A stretch of DNA of 17,637 nt, taken from Actinomycetota bacterium. GTDB lineage: Bacteria; Actinomycetota; Thermoleophilia; Gaiellales; Gaiellaceae. The translations under genes and the position numbers were made by a program. Location of the stretch: NCBI GenBank assembly GCA_013817555.1, contig JACDCN010000009.1:1-17637 (forward strand), read 5' to 3'. The notes below the pieces were generated by a model. That model was not told the origin of the DNA, made no database searches, and saw only the letters and a program-made list of their open reading frames with translations. Below, piece after piece: positions 1 through 7,228 of the stretch; within the stretch, counting starts at the first letter, position 1, and every line of letters starts with the position of its first letter.

Positions 1-711
1 GCTCTGGCGGGCTTGCCGAACGCCGGCAAGTCGTCGCTCCTGCGAAGGATCTCGAACGCCAAGCCGAAAGTCGCCGATTATCCGTTCACCACGCTCGAGC
101 CGGTCTTGGGAATCGTGGACGGTCCCGAGGAGAGACAGCTCACCATCGCGGACGTGCCCGGCCTGATCGAAGGCGCGGCGGACGGAGCGGGGCTCGGTCA
201 CGAGTTCCTGGCGCATCTCGAGCGTGCGCGACTGCTCGTTCACGTGGTCGACGCCTCCGAAAGCGATCTCGAGGAGCGGTTCCGTACCGTCGATCGCGAG
301 CTCTCTGCCTACGGCGCAGGCCTCGATAAGCGACCGCAGCTTGTCGTGCTGAACAAGATTGACCTCCTCGAAAGCAGGCCGAGCTTCGAGCTTCGAGACG
401 AGCGCATTGCGCGGGTCGTTTCGACCTCTTGCGCCACGGGAGCCGGCATCGAGGAGCTCAAGCGCGCGCTTTTCGAGCTTTGCTCGCCGGGGGCCTCGAC
501 GCCAGTCGTCGACGAGTCGCTGCCCGACTTCCTCGAATATCGGCCGAAACCGCGACGCGGACCGAGATTTCGAATCCTCCGCACCGACCGTGGTTACCGC
601 GTCGTCGGTACTCCGCCGCCGGCCGAGGAGCTCGAAGACGCGCTGCGCCGCGCGGGCGTCAAGCCCGGCGTCGAGGTCGAGCTCGAAGGCGAGTCGCTCG
701 AATGGCAGTAG
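1..711 (+). CDS. obg: GTPase Obg/CgtA, 3' part (5' end outside window)
   Basis: Obg is a ribosome-associated GTPase acting in large-subunit assembly and stress control. The gene is open from base 1, so the N-terminal Obg glycine-rich fold lies outside the window. The visible part carries the P-loop LPNAGKSS right at the start, switch I (DYPFTTLEP), the G3 motif DVPGLIEGA, G4 NKID and a G5-like STSCATGAG. After the G domain there is a short C-terminal segment (PKPRRGPRFRILRTDRGYRV, then VVGTPPP) resembling a compact OCT domain, shorter than in classical Obg proteins. The TAG stop overlaps the nadD start by 10 bases, so the two are translationally coupled. Order obg-nadD-rsfS is a common bacterial arrangement. 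Confidence 0.96.
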   Translation, partial: ALAGLPNAGKSSLLRRISNAKPKVADYPFTTLEPVLGIVDGPEERQLTIADVPGLIEGAADGAGLGHEFLAHLERARLLVHVVDASESDLEERFRTVDRELSAYGAGLDKRPQLVVLNKIDLLESRPSFELRDERIARVVSTSCATGAGIEELKRALFELCSPGASTPVVDESLPDFLEYRPKPRRGPRFRILRTDRGYRVVGTPPPAEELEDALRRAGVKPGVEVELEGESLEWQ

Positions 712-1280
712 CGTCGCTCGGCATCCTCGGCGGGGCGTTCGACCCCCCGCATGTTGGGCACGTGGCGCTCGCGCGCGCTGCGATCGACCAGCTCGGCCTC
801 GAGAGGCTGCTCATCCTCGTCGTCGCTGATCCCGGTCACAAGCGGACGCACGGCCTCGCGGAGGCCCGTCTCGAACTCGCACGACTGGCCTTCGACGGTA
901 TACCGGGCGTCGATGTCGAGCTCGACCCGCATGCGCGTACCGTCGACTCGCTCGAGACGCGACAGCTCGACGACCCCGTGTTCATCCTGGGAGCCGACGA
1001 ATTTGCGGGCTTTCAGCGATGGAAGAGCCCCGAGCGCGTGCTCGAGCTCGCGCGGCTCGCCGTGGCGATGCGGCCGGGCGTCCCCGACGACCGCGTGCGC
1101 GAGACACACGCTCGTCTCCCAGCGCCCGACCGCATCTCGTACTTCCATCTGGATCCCGTTCCGGTTTCGTCATCGCTCGTTCGCGAGCGAGTTTCTCGGG
1201 GAGAGCCGATCGACGAGCTCGTTCCGACGAAGGTCGCTCAGGCCATCCGGCGCCTCGGTCTGTACGTCTCCACTCAGTAG
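702..1280 (+). CDS. nadD: Nicotinate-nucleotide adenylyltransferase
   Basis: NadD adenylates nicotinate mononucleotide with ATP to give deamido-NAD in NAD biosynthesis. The product is 192 aa, normal for the family. It starts MAVASLGILGGAFDPPHVGH, which holds the nucleotidyltransferase GGxFDPxHxGH motif. Further on are GADEFAGFQRWKSPERVLEL and a C-terminal VSSSLVRERVSRGEPIDELV, the ISSTxIR-type motif of this family. The ATG at 702 is chosen because it puts the GGAFDPPH motif about ten residues from the N-terminus. The open frame runs further upstream but only through obg. The gene overlaps the obg stop by 10 bases. Confidence 0.96.
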   Translation: MAVASLGILGGAFDPPHVGHVALARAAIDQLGLERLLILVVADPGHKRTHGLAEARLELARLAFDGIPGVDVELDPHARTVDSLETRQLDDPVFILGADEFAGFQRWKSPERVLELARLAVAMRPGVPDDRVRETHARLPAPDRISYFHLDPVPVSSSLVRERVSRGEPIDELVPTKVAQAIRRLGLYVSTQ

Positions 1281-1312
1281 ACTGGGATTCGAAAGAGAAA
1301 GGCGCACACCGA

Positions 1313-1669
1313 CTGAGCCCACTCGAGCAAGCACGCCGTACCGCCGCTCTCTGCCAAGAGAAGCTGGCGACCGATGTCACCATCCTCGACATGCGTGGAG
1401 TTTGCGACTTCACAGACTTCTTCGTGATCGCGACCGGCCGCAACCCGCGGCAGACAAAGGCGATCTACGACGAGGTGACGAGCACCTTGAAAGCGGAGCA
1501 ACGCCTTATCGCGCGCGCGAGTGCCGGCCTGCCCGAAGCAAGCTGGATCGTCGGCGACTACAACGACTTCGTGCTGCACATCTTCACGCCCGAGACGCGC
1601 GGCTTTTACCGCCTCGAGGATCTGTGGAGCGACGTGCCGTCGGTCGAGGTCGAGGCGCTAGCGGGCTAG
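1313..1669 (+). CDS. rsfS: Ribosomal silencing factor RsfS (probable CTG start)
   Basis: RsfS binds ribosomal protein uL14 and blocks joining of the 30S and 50S subunits when nutrients are scarce. The product (118 aa) contains DVTILDMRGVCDFTDFFVIA, followed by GRNPRQTKAI, WIVGDYNDFVLHIF and FYRLEDLW, all typical of the RsfS/Iojap family. The start is uncertain. No ATG, GTG or TTG lies in this frame near the expected N-terminus. The CTG at 1313 gives LSPLEQARRTAAL, matching usual RsfS N-termini, and is preceded by AGAAAGG at a suitable distance. Longer in-frame starts would run back through nadD. It follows nadD by 32 bases as third gene of the operon. A TAGACT element at 1278-1283 could supply an internal promoter. 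Confidence 0.88.
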   Translation: MSPLEQARRTAALCQEKLATDVTILDMRGVCDFTDFFVIATGRNPRQTKAIYDEVTSTLKAEQRLIARASAGLPEASWIVGDYNDFVLHIFTPETRGFYRLEDLWSDVPSVEVEALAG

Positions 1670-1875
1670 TTGCGGTCGTCGTCGCCGACCGCCCACACAT
1701 CGCGTATCTCCTCCGGCGGCGCTTCGAGCGCAACCGCGCCGGACGCGCTCGGAGGTAGGGGACGAAGTGGCTCGCGAACTCCAAGTCCGCCTTCGAGATC
1801 ATCTCGTGGGTCGATGTCGGTTTCCTTCGGCGGTCCGCCCGTGAAAAGCTCGCGAACGAACTGGAGGGCGCGCAC
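1666..1875 (-). CDS. Hypothetical small protein, 69 aa
   Basis: I do not recognise this protein. From a GTG start it reads MRALQFVRELFTGGPPKETD, then an acidic stretch and ends EEIRDVWAVGDDDRN. The composition (basic N-terminus, acidic C-terminus) looks more like a protein than the antisense frames around it, which are Arg/Ser-rich. Its stop shares the palindrome CTAG with the rsfS stop, the arrangement of convergent genes. The open frame extends upstream with a Lys/Arg-rich run (LKKKRERRQGRRR) but has no standard start there, and no clear Shine-Dalgarno precedes the GTG. It may therefore be spurious. Confidence 0.4.
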   Translation of the reverse strand: MRALQFVRELFTGGPPKETDIDPRDDLEGGLGVREPLRPLPPSASGAVALEAPPEEIRDVWAVGDDDRN

Positions 1876-1946
1876 GGCTCTGCGGCGCCCCTGTCGCCGT
1901 TCACGCTTCTTCTTCAGCCGCCGCCCGATACCGCAGGGTAGCTCGA

Positions 1947-1967
1947 CTGTTCGGCGTCGCCGAACAG
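1947..1967. terminator. Perfect 10-bp inverted repeat with 1-base centre
   Basis: CTGTTCGGCG and CGCCGAACAG are exact reverse complements around one T. It lies between the rsfS operon and the tRNA gene, so it could end transcription from the left or act as a protein-binding dyad. No T-run follows, so intrinsic termination is uncertain. The half-sites resemble a LexA box turned inside out (GTTCG outside, CGAAC inside), so it is not a standard SOS box. Confidence 0.4.
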
Positions 1968-2003
1968 CACTTCAGACGCGCAGAAGACATTGGTTCTCGA
2001 CGC

Positions 2004-2009
2004 TAGACT
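2004..2009 (+). promoter_or_regulatory. Possible -10 element (TAGACT) of the tRNA-Ala gene
   Basis: TAGACT lies 12 bases before the tRNA 5' end, which would place the transcript start about six bases ahead of the mature tRNA. The same hexamer occurs at 1278-1283 ahead of rsfS and 10572-10577 ahead of the gene at 10598. No good -35 hexamer is visible at the right spacing. Confidence 0.35.
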
Positions 2010-2021
2010 GAGATCTCTCCT

Positions 2022-2094
2022 GGGGCCATAGCTCAGCTGGGAGAGCGTCTGGCTGGCAGCCAGAAGGTCGCCGGTTCGATCCCGGCTGGCTCCA
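2022..2094 (+). tRNA. tRNA-Ala (anticodon GGC)
   Basis: A complete 73-nt cloverleaf: acceptor GGGGCCA with TGGCTCC, D-stem GCTC/GAGC, anticodon stem TCTGG/CCAGA with loop CTGGCAG (anticodon GGC), variable AGGTC, T-stem GCCGG/CCGGC with loop TTCGATC, discriminator A at 2094. The acceptor carries a G3-U70 wobble pair, the main alanine identity element. CCA is not encoded; the bases after the discriminator are TGA. The discriminator A is also the A of the ATG of the next gene. Confidence 0.97.
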
Positions 2095-2891
2095 TGAACA
2101 CCTTCATCTGCGTGACGTGCGGGACGCAGTTCTCGCCTTCGAATGAGCCGCCGGACGGTTGTCCGATCTGCCTCGACGAGCGCCAGTACGTCGGCGACGG
2201 CGGTCAGCAGTGGACGAAAATGGCCGAGCTTCGAAGCGAACACCGCAACCGAGTCGAGGAGCAGGAATCGGGACTTTTCGGCATCGGCACTGAGCCGTCC
2301 TTCGCGATCGGCCAGCGCGCACTTCTCGTCGGCGGCCTTCTCTGGGATTGCCTCACGCTGCTCGACGACGAGACGGCCACGGCGGTCGAGCAAAGAGGCG
2401 GCATCGACATGATTGCGATCTCCCACCCGCACTACTACTCGACGATGGTCGAGTGGGCCGAACGCTTCGACGCACAAGTTCTCCTCCACGAGGCCGATCG
2501 AGATTGGATCATGCGTCCGAGCGAGCGGATCGAGCTCTGGACGGGCGAGCGCCGACGCCTCACCGAGGACCTCGAGCTGATCCGCCTCGGCGGACACTTC
2601 GAGGGCGGCACCGTCTGCCTCTGGAGCTCCGGCGCCGACGGACGCGGAGCGCTTCTCGCCGGAGACATCGTCCAGGTCGTCTCCGACCGAGCCTGGGTGA
2701 GCTTCATGTACAGCTACCCGAACCTGATCCCGCTACCGGCACGCGAGATCGAGCGCATGCGCCGAATCCTCGAGACGCACGAGTTCGACCGTGTCTACGG
2801 CGCGTGGTGGGATCGCGTCATTGCCGAGGACGCGAAGGCGAAGGTTCTCCGCTCGGCCGACAGGTACCTGGCAGCGATTAACGGCCGCTAG
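2094..2891 (+). CDS. MBL-fold metallohydrolase with N-terminal zinc ribbon
   Basis: The protein has 265 aa. The N-terminus MNTFICVTCGTQFSPSNEPP, followed by CPIC, gives a rubredoxin-like zinc ribbon with Cys 6, 9, 23 and 26. The rest looks like a beta-lactamase-fold hydrolase: ISHPHYYSTMVEW (His 111 and 113, a variant of HxHxDH), LGGHFEGG (His 168) and LLAGDIV (Asp 191), then VSFMYSYPNLIPL near the end. The substrate is unknown. The ATG at 2094 is favoured because later starts would remove Cys 6. That ATG uses the last base of tRNA-Ala, so there is no room for a normal ribosome binding site and none is seen. Expression as a tRNA-mRNA read-through transcript is the likeliest route. Confidence 0.88.
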   Translation: MNTFICVTCGTQFSPSNEPPDGCPICLDERQYVGDGGQQWTKMAELRSEHRNRVEEQESGLFGIGTEPSFAIGQRALLVGGLLWDCLTLLDDETATAVEQRGGIDMIAISHPHYYSTMVEWAERFDAQVLLHEADRDWIMRPSERIELWTGERRRLTEDLELIRLGGHFEGGTVCLWSSGADGRGALLAGDIVQVVSDRAWVSFMYSYPNLIPLPAREIERMRRILETHEFDRVYGAWWDRVIAEDAKAKVLRSADRYLAAINGR

Positions 2892-2995
2892 GCACTCCGA
2901 GTGTGAACCCCTTGTCTACTCCTTCGCATCCCGTTCGTCGTATTGAATGAGGCCGATGAATCTCAGCCCACTCGACGGTCTCAGCTAGTAGGCCA

Positions 2996-3013
2996 TGCGG
3001 TCGCTCGACCGCA
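2996..3013. promoter_or_regulatory. Perfect dyad upstream of VOC gene
   Basis: TGCGGTCG-CT-CGACCGCA is an exact inverted repeat ending 20 bases before the ATG at 3034. It could be an operator for a dimeric regulator or a 5'-leader hairpin. No regulator gene adjoins it, so the assignment is inference. Confidence 0.4.
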
Positions 3014-3033
3014 GAAACGACGAAGGGAGAGAC

Positions 3034-3405
3034 ATGGCAGGGCAGATGGTTCACTTGGAGATTCCGGCGGGCGACACGGCCAAGGCGCGGGAGTTTTGGG
3101 GTTCGCTCTTCGGCTGGGAGTGGCAGAGCTACGAAGGCTCACCCTCCGAGTACCACATGACGCGGTTCTCCGACACGACCGGCGGCGCGATCTATGAGGC
3201 TGACGGCTCGAAGCGTGGAGCGCGTGTCTACTTCGACGTCGACGACATCAACGCCGGCGCAGGCCGCGTCAAGGAGCTCGGCGGCGAAGCAGGGGATGCA
3301 ATGCCAGTTCCGGCCATGGGCTGGTTTGCAATCTGCAAGGACACGGAAGGCAACGAGTTCGGTCTCTGGCAGAACGACGAGACGGCCGCCATCCCGACCG
3401 CGTAG
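3034..3405 (+). CDS. VOC family (glyoxalase/dioxygenase-like) protein
   Basis: A 123-aa single-module vicinal oxygen chelate protein. The N-terminus MAGQMVHLEIPAGDTAKARE leads into FWGSLFGWEW, the usual first beta-alpha-beta unit. The second unit has RGARVYFDVDDINAGAGRVK and ends FAICKDTEGNEFGLWQ. Likely metal ligands are His 7 and Glu 108, the classic paired positions of the fold. The reaction cannot be told from sequence; related proteins are often annotated as glyoxalase/bleomycin-resistance type. The start at 3034 is supported by GGGAGAG just upstream; an earlier in-frame ATG at 2995 lies inside the dyad. At 123 aa it is too short to be 4-hydroxyphenylpyruvate dioxygenase, despite the homogentisate dioxygenase-like gene that follows. 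Confidence 0.88.
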   Translation: MAGQMVHLEIPAGDTAKAREFWGSLFGWEWQSYEGSPSEYHMTRFSDTTGGAIYEADGSKRGARVYFDVDDINAGAGRVKELGGEAGDAMPVPAMGWFAICKDTEGNEFGLWQNDETAAIPTA

Positions 3406-3419
3406 TCGCGACGAGAACC

Positions 3420-3456
3420 GGCAAGCGGCCTCGCGTCGAGACCGACGCCGCTTGCC
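3420..3456 (+). terminator. Strong hairpin after VOC gene
   Basis: GGCAAGCGGC (3420-3429) and GCCGCTTGCC (3447-3456) are perfect reverse complements with a 17-nt loop, 14 bases after the VOC stop. It is followed by TCGGTCGTCTT, only moderately T-rich. It probably separates VOC transcription from the next gene. Confidence 0.55.
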
Positions 3457-3519
3457 TCGGTCGTCTTGGCGTACCCTCGCGGTAGCTGCAACCGACCAAA
3501 CGAGACCGAAGGGACTGCC

Positions 3520-4713
3520 ATGCCTTTCTACCAGCGTCGCGGCGACGTTCCCCGCAAGCGACACATCGTCTTCCGGGACAACGGAACGCTGCTCACCGAG
3601 GAGGTGATGGGGCTCGAGGGCTTCACCGGCAACGAATCAATCCTCTACCACCTGCATTCGCCGTGCCGGGTGAAGGAGCTCGGCGAGTTCACGCCGATCG
3701 AGCGCGAGGAATGGGTTCCGGCCGCGCACGCGCACCGACTGCTGACTACGTACGACATCGACCCCGAGGGCGACGAGATCTCTGGCAGGCGCATGCTGAT
3801 GTGGAACCAGGACGTCGAGATCTCGCTCTGCCGGCCAGACTCGACGATGGACTACTTCTTCCGGAACGGTGAGGGCGACGAGTTGGTCTTCGTCCACGAG
3901 GGGCAGGGAACGCTGGAGACGACCTTCGGTGACGTGCACTACAAGGACGGGGACTACCTCGTCATCCCGCGTGGAACGACCTATCGCTTCGTACCGGCCG
4001 GCGCGCAACGACATCTCGTCTTCGAAACGCCGGGACTGGTCGAGATCCCTCGCCGGTACCGCAACCAGTACGGCCAGATCCTCGAGGGCGCTCCCTACTA
4101 CCACCGCGATATCCATCCGCCGTCTGAGCTGAAGACACACCGCGACCGCGGCGACTTCCTGGTCAAGGTGCGCGTCCGAGGCGGCTACCAGGACTATGTC
4201 CTCGACTATCACCCCTTCGACGTGGTCGGTTGGGACGGCTTCCTGTATCCGTGGACGTTCTCGATCCATGACTTCGAGCCGATCACTGGGCGCATCCACC
4301 AGCCGCCGCCCTCCCACCAGACGTTCCAGGGGCCGAACTTCGTGATCTGCTCGTTCTGTCCCAGGAAGCTCGACTTCGACCCCGATGCCGTGCCCCTCCC
4401 CTATCACCACTCGAACCTGCAGTCGGAGGAGATGATCTATTACGTCTCGGGCAACTTCGGGTCGCGCAAGGGAATCTCGGTAGGAGCGATCACGCTCCAT
4501 CCCTCGGGCTTGCCGCATGGGCCACAGCCGGGTCTAGCCGAGAAGGCGCTCGGCGTCACCGAGACGACCGAGCTCGCGGTCATGTGTGACACCTTCCGCC
4601 CGCTCAGGCTGTCGACCCTTGCGCGCGACCTGGACGACGGGCGCTACGCGCTCTCGTGGTACGAGCCGCCTACGGAGGATCAAAGCCTGGCGGGCGTAAC
4701 GAGCCACCTGTAG
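3520..4713 (+). CDS. hmgA: Homogentisate 1,2-dioxygenase (HGD family)
   Basis: HGD opens the ring of homogentisate to maleylacetoacetate in tyrosine and phenylalanine breakdown, using non-haem Fe(II). The 397-aa product has the two-cupin layout: an N-terminal cupin-like part (VFVHEGQGTLETTFGDVHYK about 124-142) and a C-terminal catalytic part with VLDYHPFDVVGWDG, DFEPITGRIHQPPPSHQTFQ and SVGAITLHPSGLPHGPQPG. Aligned by eye with human HGD, the iron ligands are His 297 (PYHHSN), Glu 303 (QSEEM) and His 333 (LPHG). His 260 is the probable catalytic base. The start is supported by AAGGGA five bases upstream. No other tyrosine-pathway gene is clearly present nearby, so the true substrate could be a related aromatic. 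Confidence 0.85.
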   Translation: MPFYQRRGDVPRKRHIVFRDNGTLLTEEVMGLEGFTGNESILYHLHSPCRVKELGEFTPIEREEWVPAAHAHRLLTTYDIDPEGDEISGRRMLMWNQDVEISLCRPDSTMDYFFRNGEGDELVFVHEGQGTLETTFGDVHYKDGDYLVIPRGTTYRFVPAGAQRHLVFETPGLVEIPRRYRNQYGQILEGAPYYHRDIHPPSELKTHRDRGDFLVKVRVRGGYQDYVLDYHPFDVVGWDGFLYPWTFSIHDFEPITGRIHQPPPSHQTFQGPNFVICSFCPRKLDFDPDAVPLPYHHSNLQSEEMIYYVSGNFGSRKGISVGAITLHPSGLPHGPQPGLAEKALGVTETTELAVMCDTFRPLRLSTLARDLDDGRYALSWYEPPTEDQSLAGVTSHL

Positions 4714-4738
4714 GGCGGGTCGTGTATCGCCTTCGCCT

Positions 4739-5383
4739 GTGAACGCCGAACGTTTTCTGAAGCAGCTTCCTGCTCTCTTCGAGGACTTCCCAGTCTCGGA
4801 GCACCCGGACGACCGACGCTTCGCGCCGATCGCAGAGGAGATCGAGAACCTGGCGCGGGAGAACAACTTCGCGCTTCTCAATCTGGCGGCGTCGTGCCTC
4901 GACCCCGGCGAGGCTTACGTCGAGGTCGGCGTCTTCCACGGAGCCAGCCTCATAGCGGCCATGCTCGGCAACCAGAGCAATCGCTTCGTCGGGATCGACA
5001 GCTTCGACTTCCGCGACGCCAGCCTAGAGACGGTCGAACAGAATCTCGACCGGTTCGGTCTCTCACGCCCGGAGCTCCTCGTGGGCGATGTCTTCGAGCT
5101 CGCTCGCGAAGGGAAGCTCGACGACGTGGTAGTCGGCGCCTGGTACTACGACGCCCTTCACGCCTACGAGGCGCAGCTGGAAGGGCTCCGAATAGCAGAG
5201 CCGTTTCTGGCGCCGGGCGCGCTCTTGATCGTCGACGACACGGACTGGGAGCAGGTCGGTCGCGCAATGGACGCCTATCTCGCCGGCCAGCCTCGCGCAC
5301 GACGGATCCTCACAATCGAAGGCAAGGAACGCGGCTATCCCCAATGGTGGGAGGGGATGCAGGTCCTCGAATGGCGTCCGTAG
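4739..5383 (+). CDS. Class I SAM-dependent methyltransferase
   Basis: The product is 214 aa from a GTG start. It has a Rossmann-type SAM site: VEVGVFHGAS (61-70, motif I), an acidic end of strand two at FVGIDSFDF (Asp 87), LLVGDVFELA, and then WYYDALHAYEAQLEGLRIAE and LLIVDDTDWEQ. The YDxLHxYE segment with a following acidic DD is typical of the Methyltransf_24-like group, in which metal-binding residues may sit there. The substrate is unknown. It starts 25 bases after the dioxygenase stop on the same strand and may be co-transcribed. No good Shine-Dalgarno is visible before the GTG. Confidence 0.82.
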   Translation: MNAERFLKQLPALFEDFPVSEHPDDRRFAPIAEEIENLARENNFALLNLAASCLDPGEAYVEVGVFHGASLIAAMLGNQSNRFVGIDSFDFRDASLETVEQNLDRFGLSRPELLVGDVFELAREGKLDDVVVGAWYYDALHAYEAQLEGLRIAEPFLAPGALLIVDDTDWEQVGRAMDAYLAGQPRARRILTIEGKERGYPQWWEGMQVLEWRP

Positions 5384-5402
5384 GGGCGGGCATGCCCGCC
5401 CC
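5383..5402. terminator. Perfect 20-bp palindromic bidirectional terminator
   Basis: GGGGCGGGCATGCCCGCCCC is a perfect palindrome. It begins on the last base of the methyltransferase stop and ends six bases before the stop of the convergent glycoside hydrolase gene. Position and strength fit a shared terminator. The sequence may also be a dispersed repeat in the genome. Confidence 0.7.
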
Positions 5403-5407
5403 TCTCG

Positions 5408-6826
5408 TTACGTACCGCGGATTGTCAGCCGGCGGCTGAGGACGACACCGTTCTTGTCGTTCAGCGCGAATGTCGCGACGTACGTCACGCCTTTGACCAT
5501 CGGCGAACGGAAGCGCAGCCGGGCTCTGATCGTGCAGTCGACGCGCAGCGCAGAGGTCTGCTGGCCGACGTTGATCAGCCGCCCTGCACGGAAGATACGC
5601 CAGGTCATCCCGATCGATTCGCCCGTCGTGTCGCCCACGCAGAAGCGACGCGTGTAGAGCGTGACAAGCGGCGTCATGGTGCCCGCGCGGAAGCTGAAGA
5701 CCCCGTTTCGTGCGTCGAGAGGCCGCGCGCTGGCACCGAATCTCGTCGGTGATGATCCCTTGGGAGCGCCCCCGGATCTGTACAGCCCCGACTCCCACGG
5801 TTGTCCCTGGTCGTCCTGGTAGACGAACCAGATGAACATCCCGACGAACGGGAACTTCCTCGCCATCGCGATCGCCTGCTGCACGTACGCGGCCTGCGTC
5901 GGGTATGCGACTCCGAACGCGTCCTCGGGCTTGGTCTGATGCCCGTACTCCGTGATCCAGATCGGCGCGGACGTGCGCTTGAACCACGTCTTCAGGCTCG
6001 TGTTGAAGCGCGGGAGAGACGCGAGCGACACGTTCGGCCAATTGACGACCTGGCCCGGCCTCGAGTTCGGGTTGAACGGATACGGGTGGTGCGACCATGC
6101 GTCGAACTTGAGCCTCGGATTGGCCTTGGCCACGAGCTCCGCGAACTTCCCTGGCGAGTGCGTGTCGGAGACGCCGGGCACTCGCCGGTCACGTCCACGC
6201 GCGGAGGTCTCGCCGATCGCTATCTGGGCCGTGGGGCTACCCGCTTTGAGACCGGTGTAGGCCGCCGCGTACAGCTTCGCGTAGTTGGCCGGGGCTACGG
6301 ACTTGCCGGCCGCGTTGAACTGGGGAGTGAGGAATAGGTTGAGGTTGGGCTCGTTCCAGACGGAGTAGAAACGGACATGCGGGTATCCGCTGAAGCGCCC
6401 GGAGTAGCGCGTTGCGATCGCGCGCGCAAAGGCGGTGAAGTCGGCAAGCCTCTGCGGCATGACGTTGGGATTCTTGCCGCCGTTCGCCCAGCGGGGACTG
6501 CCGGAGATCGTGAGCATGACTTCCATGTCCGTCTCCTGGGCGCTTCGCAATGCCTCGTCGACGTCGTCGAAGATGTAGGCAGGATCGAAAGGGTTCGCCG
6601 GGTTCGAGGGCCGCGCCGGTGCAGCCAGGTTCCACTGGACGAGGAGGCGCATGATGGTCGCGCCCTCCCGTGATGAAGACTGGATGCGACTCGCGCGGTC
6701 AGGGACCCAGCGGAAGCTCGGATCGTCGTGGAATCCCACCCACATCCGCTCCGCGGCCAAGCTCGCAGGCGCGGCGAAGGCTGCAAATGCGCACAGGGCG
6801 ATAACGAAGCGAACGGTACGTCTCAC
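5408..6826 (-). CDS. Secreted glycoside hydrolase, clan A-type TIM barrel
   Basis: The 472-aa protein begins with a Sec signal (MRRTVRFVIALCAFAAFAAP, cleavage near ASLAAE). The barrel shows retaining clan-A features: strand-end VRFYSVWNEPN with the acid/base Glu 159, and IWITEYGHQ with the nucleophile Glu 293, plus AWSHHPYPF and MFIWFVYQDD. This is the cellulase/GH5-GH39-like pattern, and the exact family cannot be fixed by eye. Residues about 360-472 look like a C-terminal beta-sandwich module (VYVATF-like strands, two Cys). It probably acts outside the cell on a polysaccharide. The GTG start is supported by AAGGAGA six bases upstream. It is transcribed divergently from the operon at 6944. 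Confidence 0.85.
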   Translation of the reverse strand: MRRTVRFVIALCAFAAFAAPASLAAERMWVGFHDDPSFRWVPDRASRIQSSSREGATIMRLLVQWNLAAPARPSNPANPFDPAYIFDDVDEALRSAQETDMEVMLTISGSPRWANGGKNPNVMPQRLADFTAFARAIATRYSGRFSGYPHVRFYSVWNEPNLNLFLTPQFNAAGKSVAPANYAKLYAAAYTGLKAGSPTAQIAIGETSARGRDRRVPGVSDTHSPGKFAELVAKANPRLKFDAWSHHPYPFNPNSRPGQVVNWPNVSLASLPRFNTSLKTWFKRTSAPIWITEYGHQTKPEDAFGVAYPTQAAYVQQAIAMARKFPFVGMFIWFVYQDDQGQPWESGLYRSGGAPKGSSPTRFGASARPLDARNGVFSFRAGTMTPLVTLYTRRFCVGDTTGESIGMTWRIFRAGRLINVGQQTSALRVDCTIRARLRFRSPMVKGVTYVATFALNDKNGVVLSRRLTIRGT

Positions 6827-6943
6827 GAAGTCTCCTTACCTTGTGGCGGTGAGTGGTCTGAAATTCGGCAGCACGAAGGCTCAAGCACCCTAGCCAGAGG
6901 AGTGTGAGCACCGTGTAAGGACCTGTCCGAAGGAGACCAGGGA

Positions 6944-7228
6944 GTGTGGCGTAAACTCTCTCGCATCGTGTCCGTTTCTGCGTGGGAAGCCGTCTTCATG
7001 CTTGTGGTGCTCAAGATCCCTATCGTGTATCTGTGCGGCGTAGTCTGGTGGGCGATCCGGTCGGAGCCGAGCCCTGAGTACGGAGCCGCGGGCGGCGACT
7101 CGTCTGCCCCGGTCGCGCCGTGCGGCTGGGACGACTCGCGGCGGCGCGCACGCAGTCCCGTCGGGACGCGCCCCTTCCCGCATGCGCCGCGACCGTCGCC
7201 CAGGTCTCGGGTCGGCGCTTCCTCGTGA
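6944..7228 (+). CDS. Small single-pass membrane protein (94 aa)
   Basis: No function is recognised. From a GTG start with AAGGAG seven bases upstream it reads MWRKLSRIVSVSAWEAVFML, then VVLKIPIVYLCGVVWWAIR, one hydrophobic segment at about residues 12-35. After this comes an acidic/Pro stretch and an Arg/Pro/Ser-rich cytosolic-type tail (RRRARSPVGTRPFPHAPRPS). Its TGA overlaps the GTG of the next gene in a GTGA, so the pair is translationally coupled. It is the first gene of a unit leading into the 2-oxoglutarate dehydrogenase gene. I have an impression of similar small proteins in related actinobacteria but cannot verify it. Confidence 0.75.
   Translation: MWRKLSRIVSVSAWEAVFMLVVLKIPIVYLCGVVWWAIRSEPSPEYGAAGGDSSAPVAPCGWDDSRRRARSPVGTRPFPHAPRPSPRSRVGASS

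Noticed and set aside
429..701. N-terminal extension of NadD
   Set aside because: It runs through obg in another frame; the nucleotidyltransferase motif needs to be near the N-terminus, as from ATG 702.
1947..1967. LexA/SOS box
   Set aside because: The half-sites point the wrong way (GTTCG...CGAAC), so it is treated as a hairpin or unknown dyad.
1914..2597. Long minus-strand frame containing RDRTGDLLAASQTLSQLSYG
   Set aside because: This peptide is the well-known false translation antisense to a tRNA; here it covers tRNA-Ala and the hydrolase gene.
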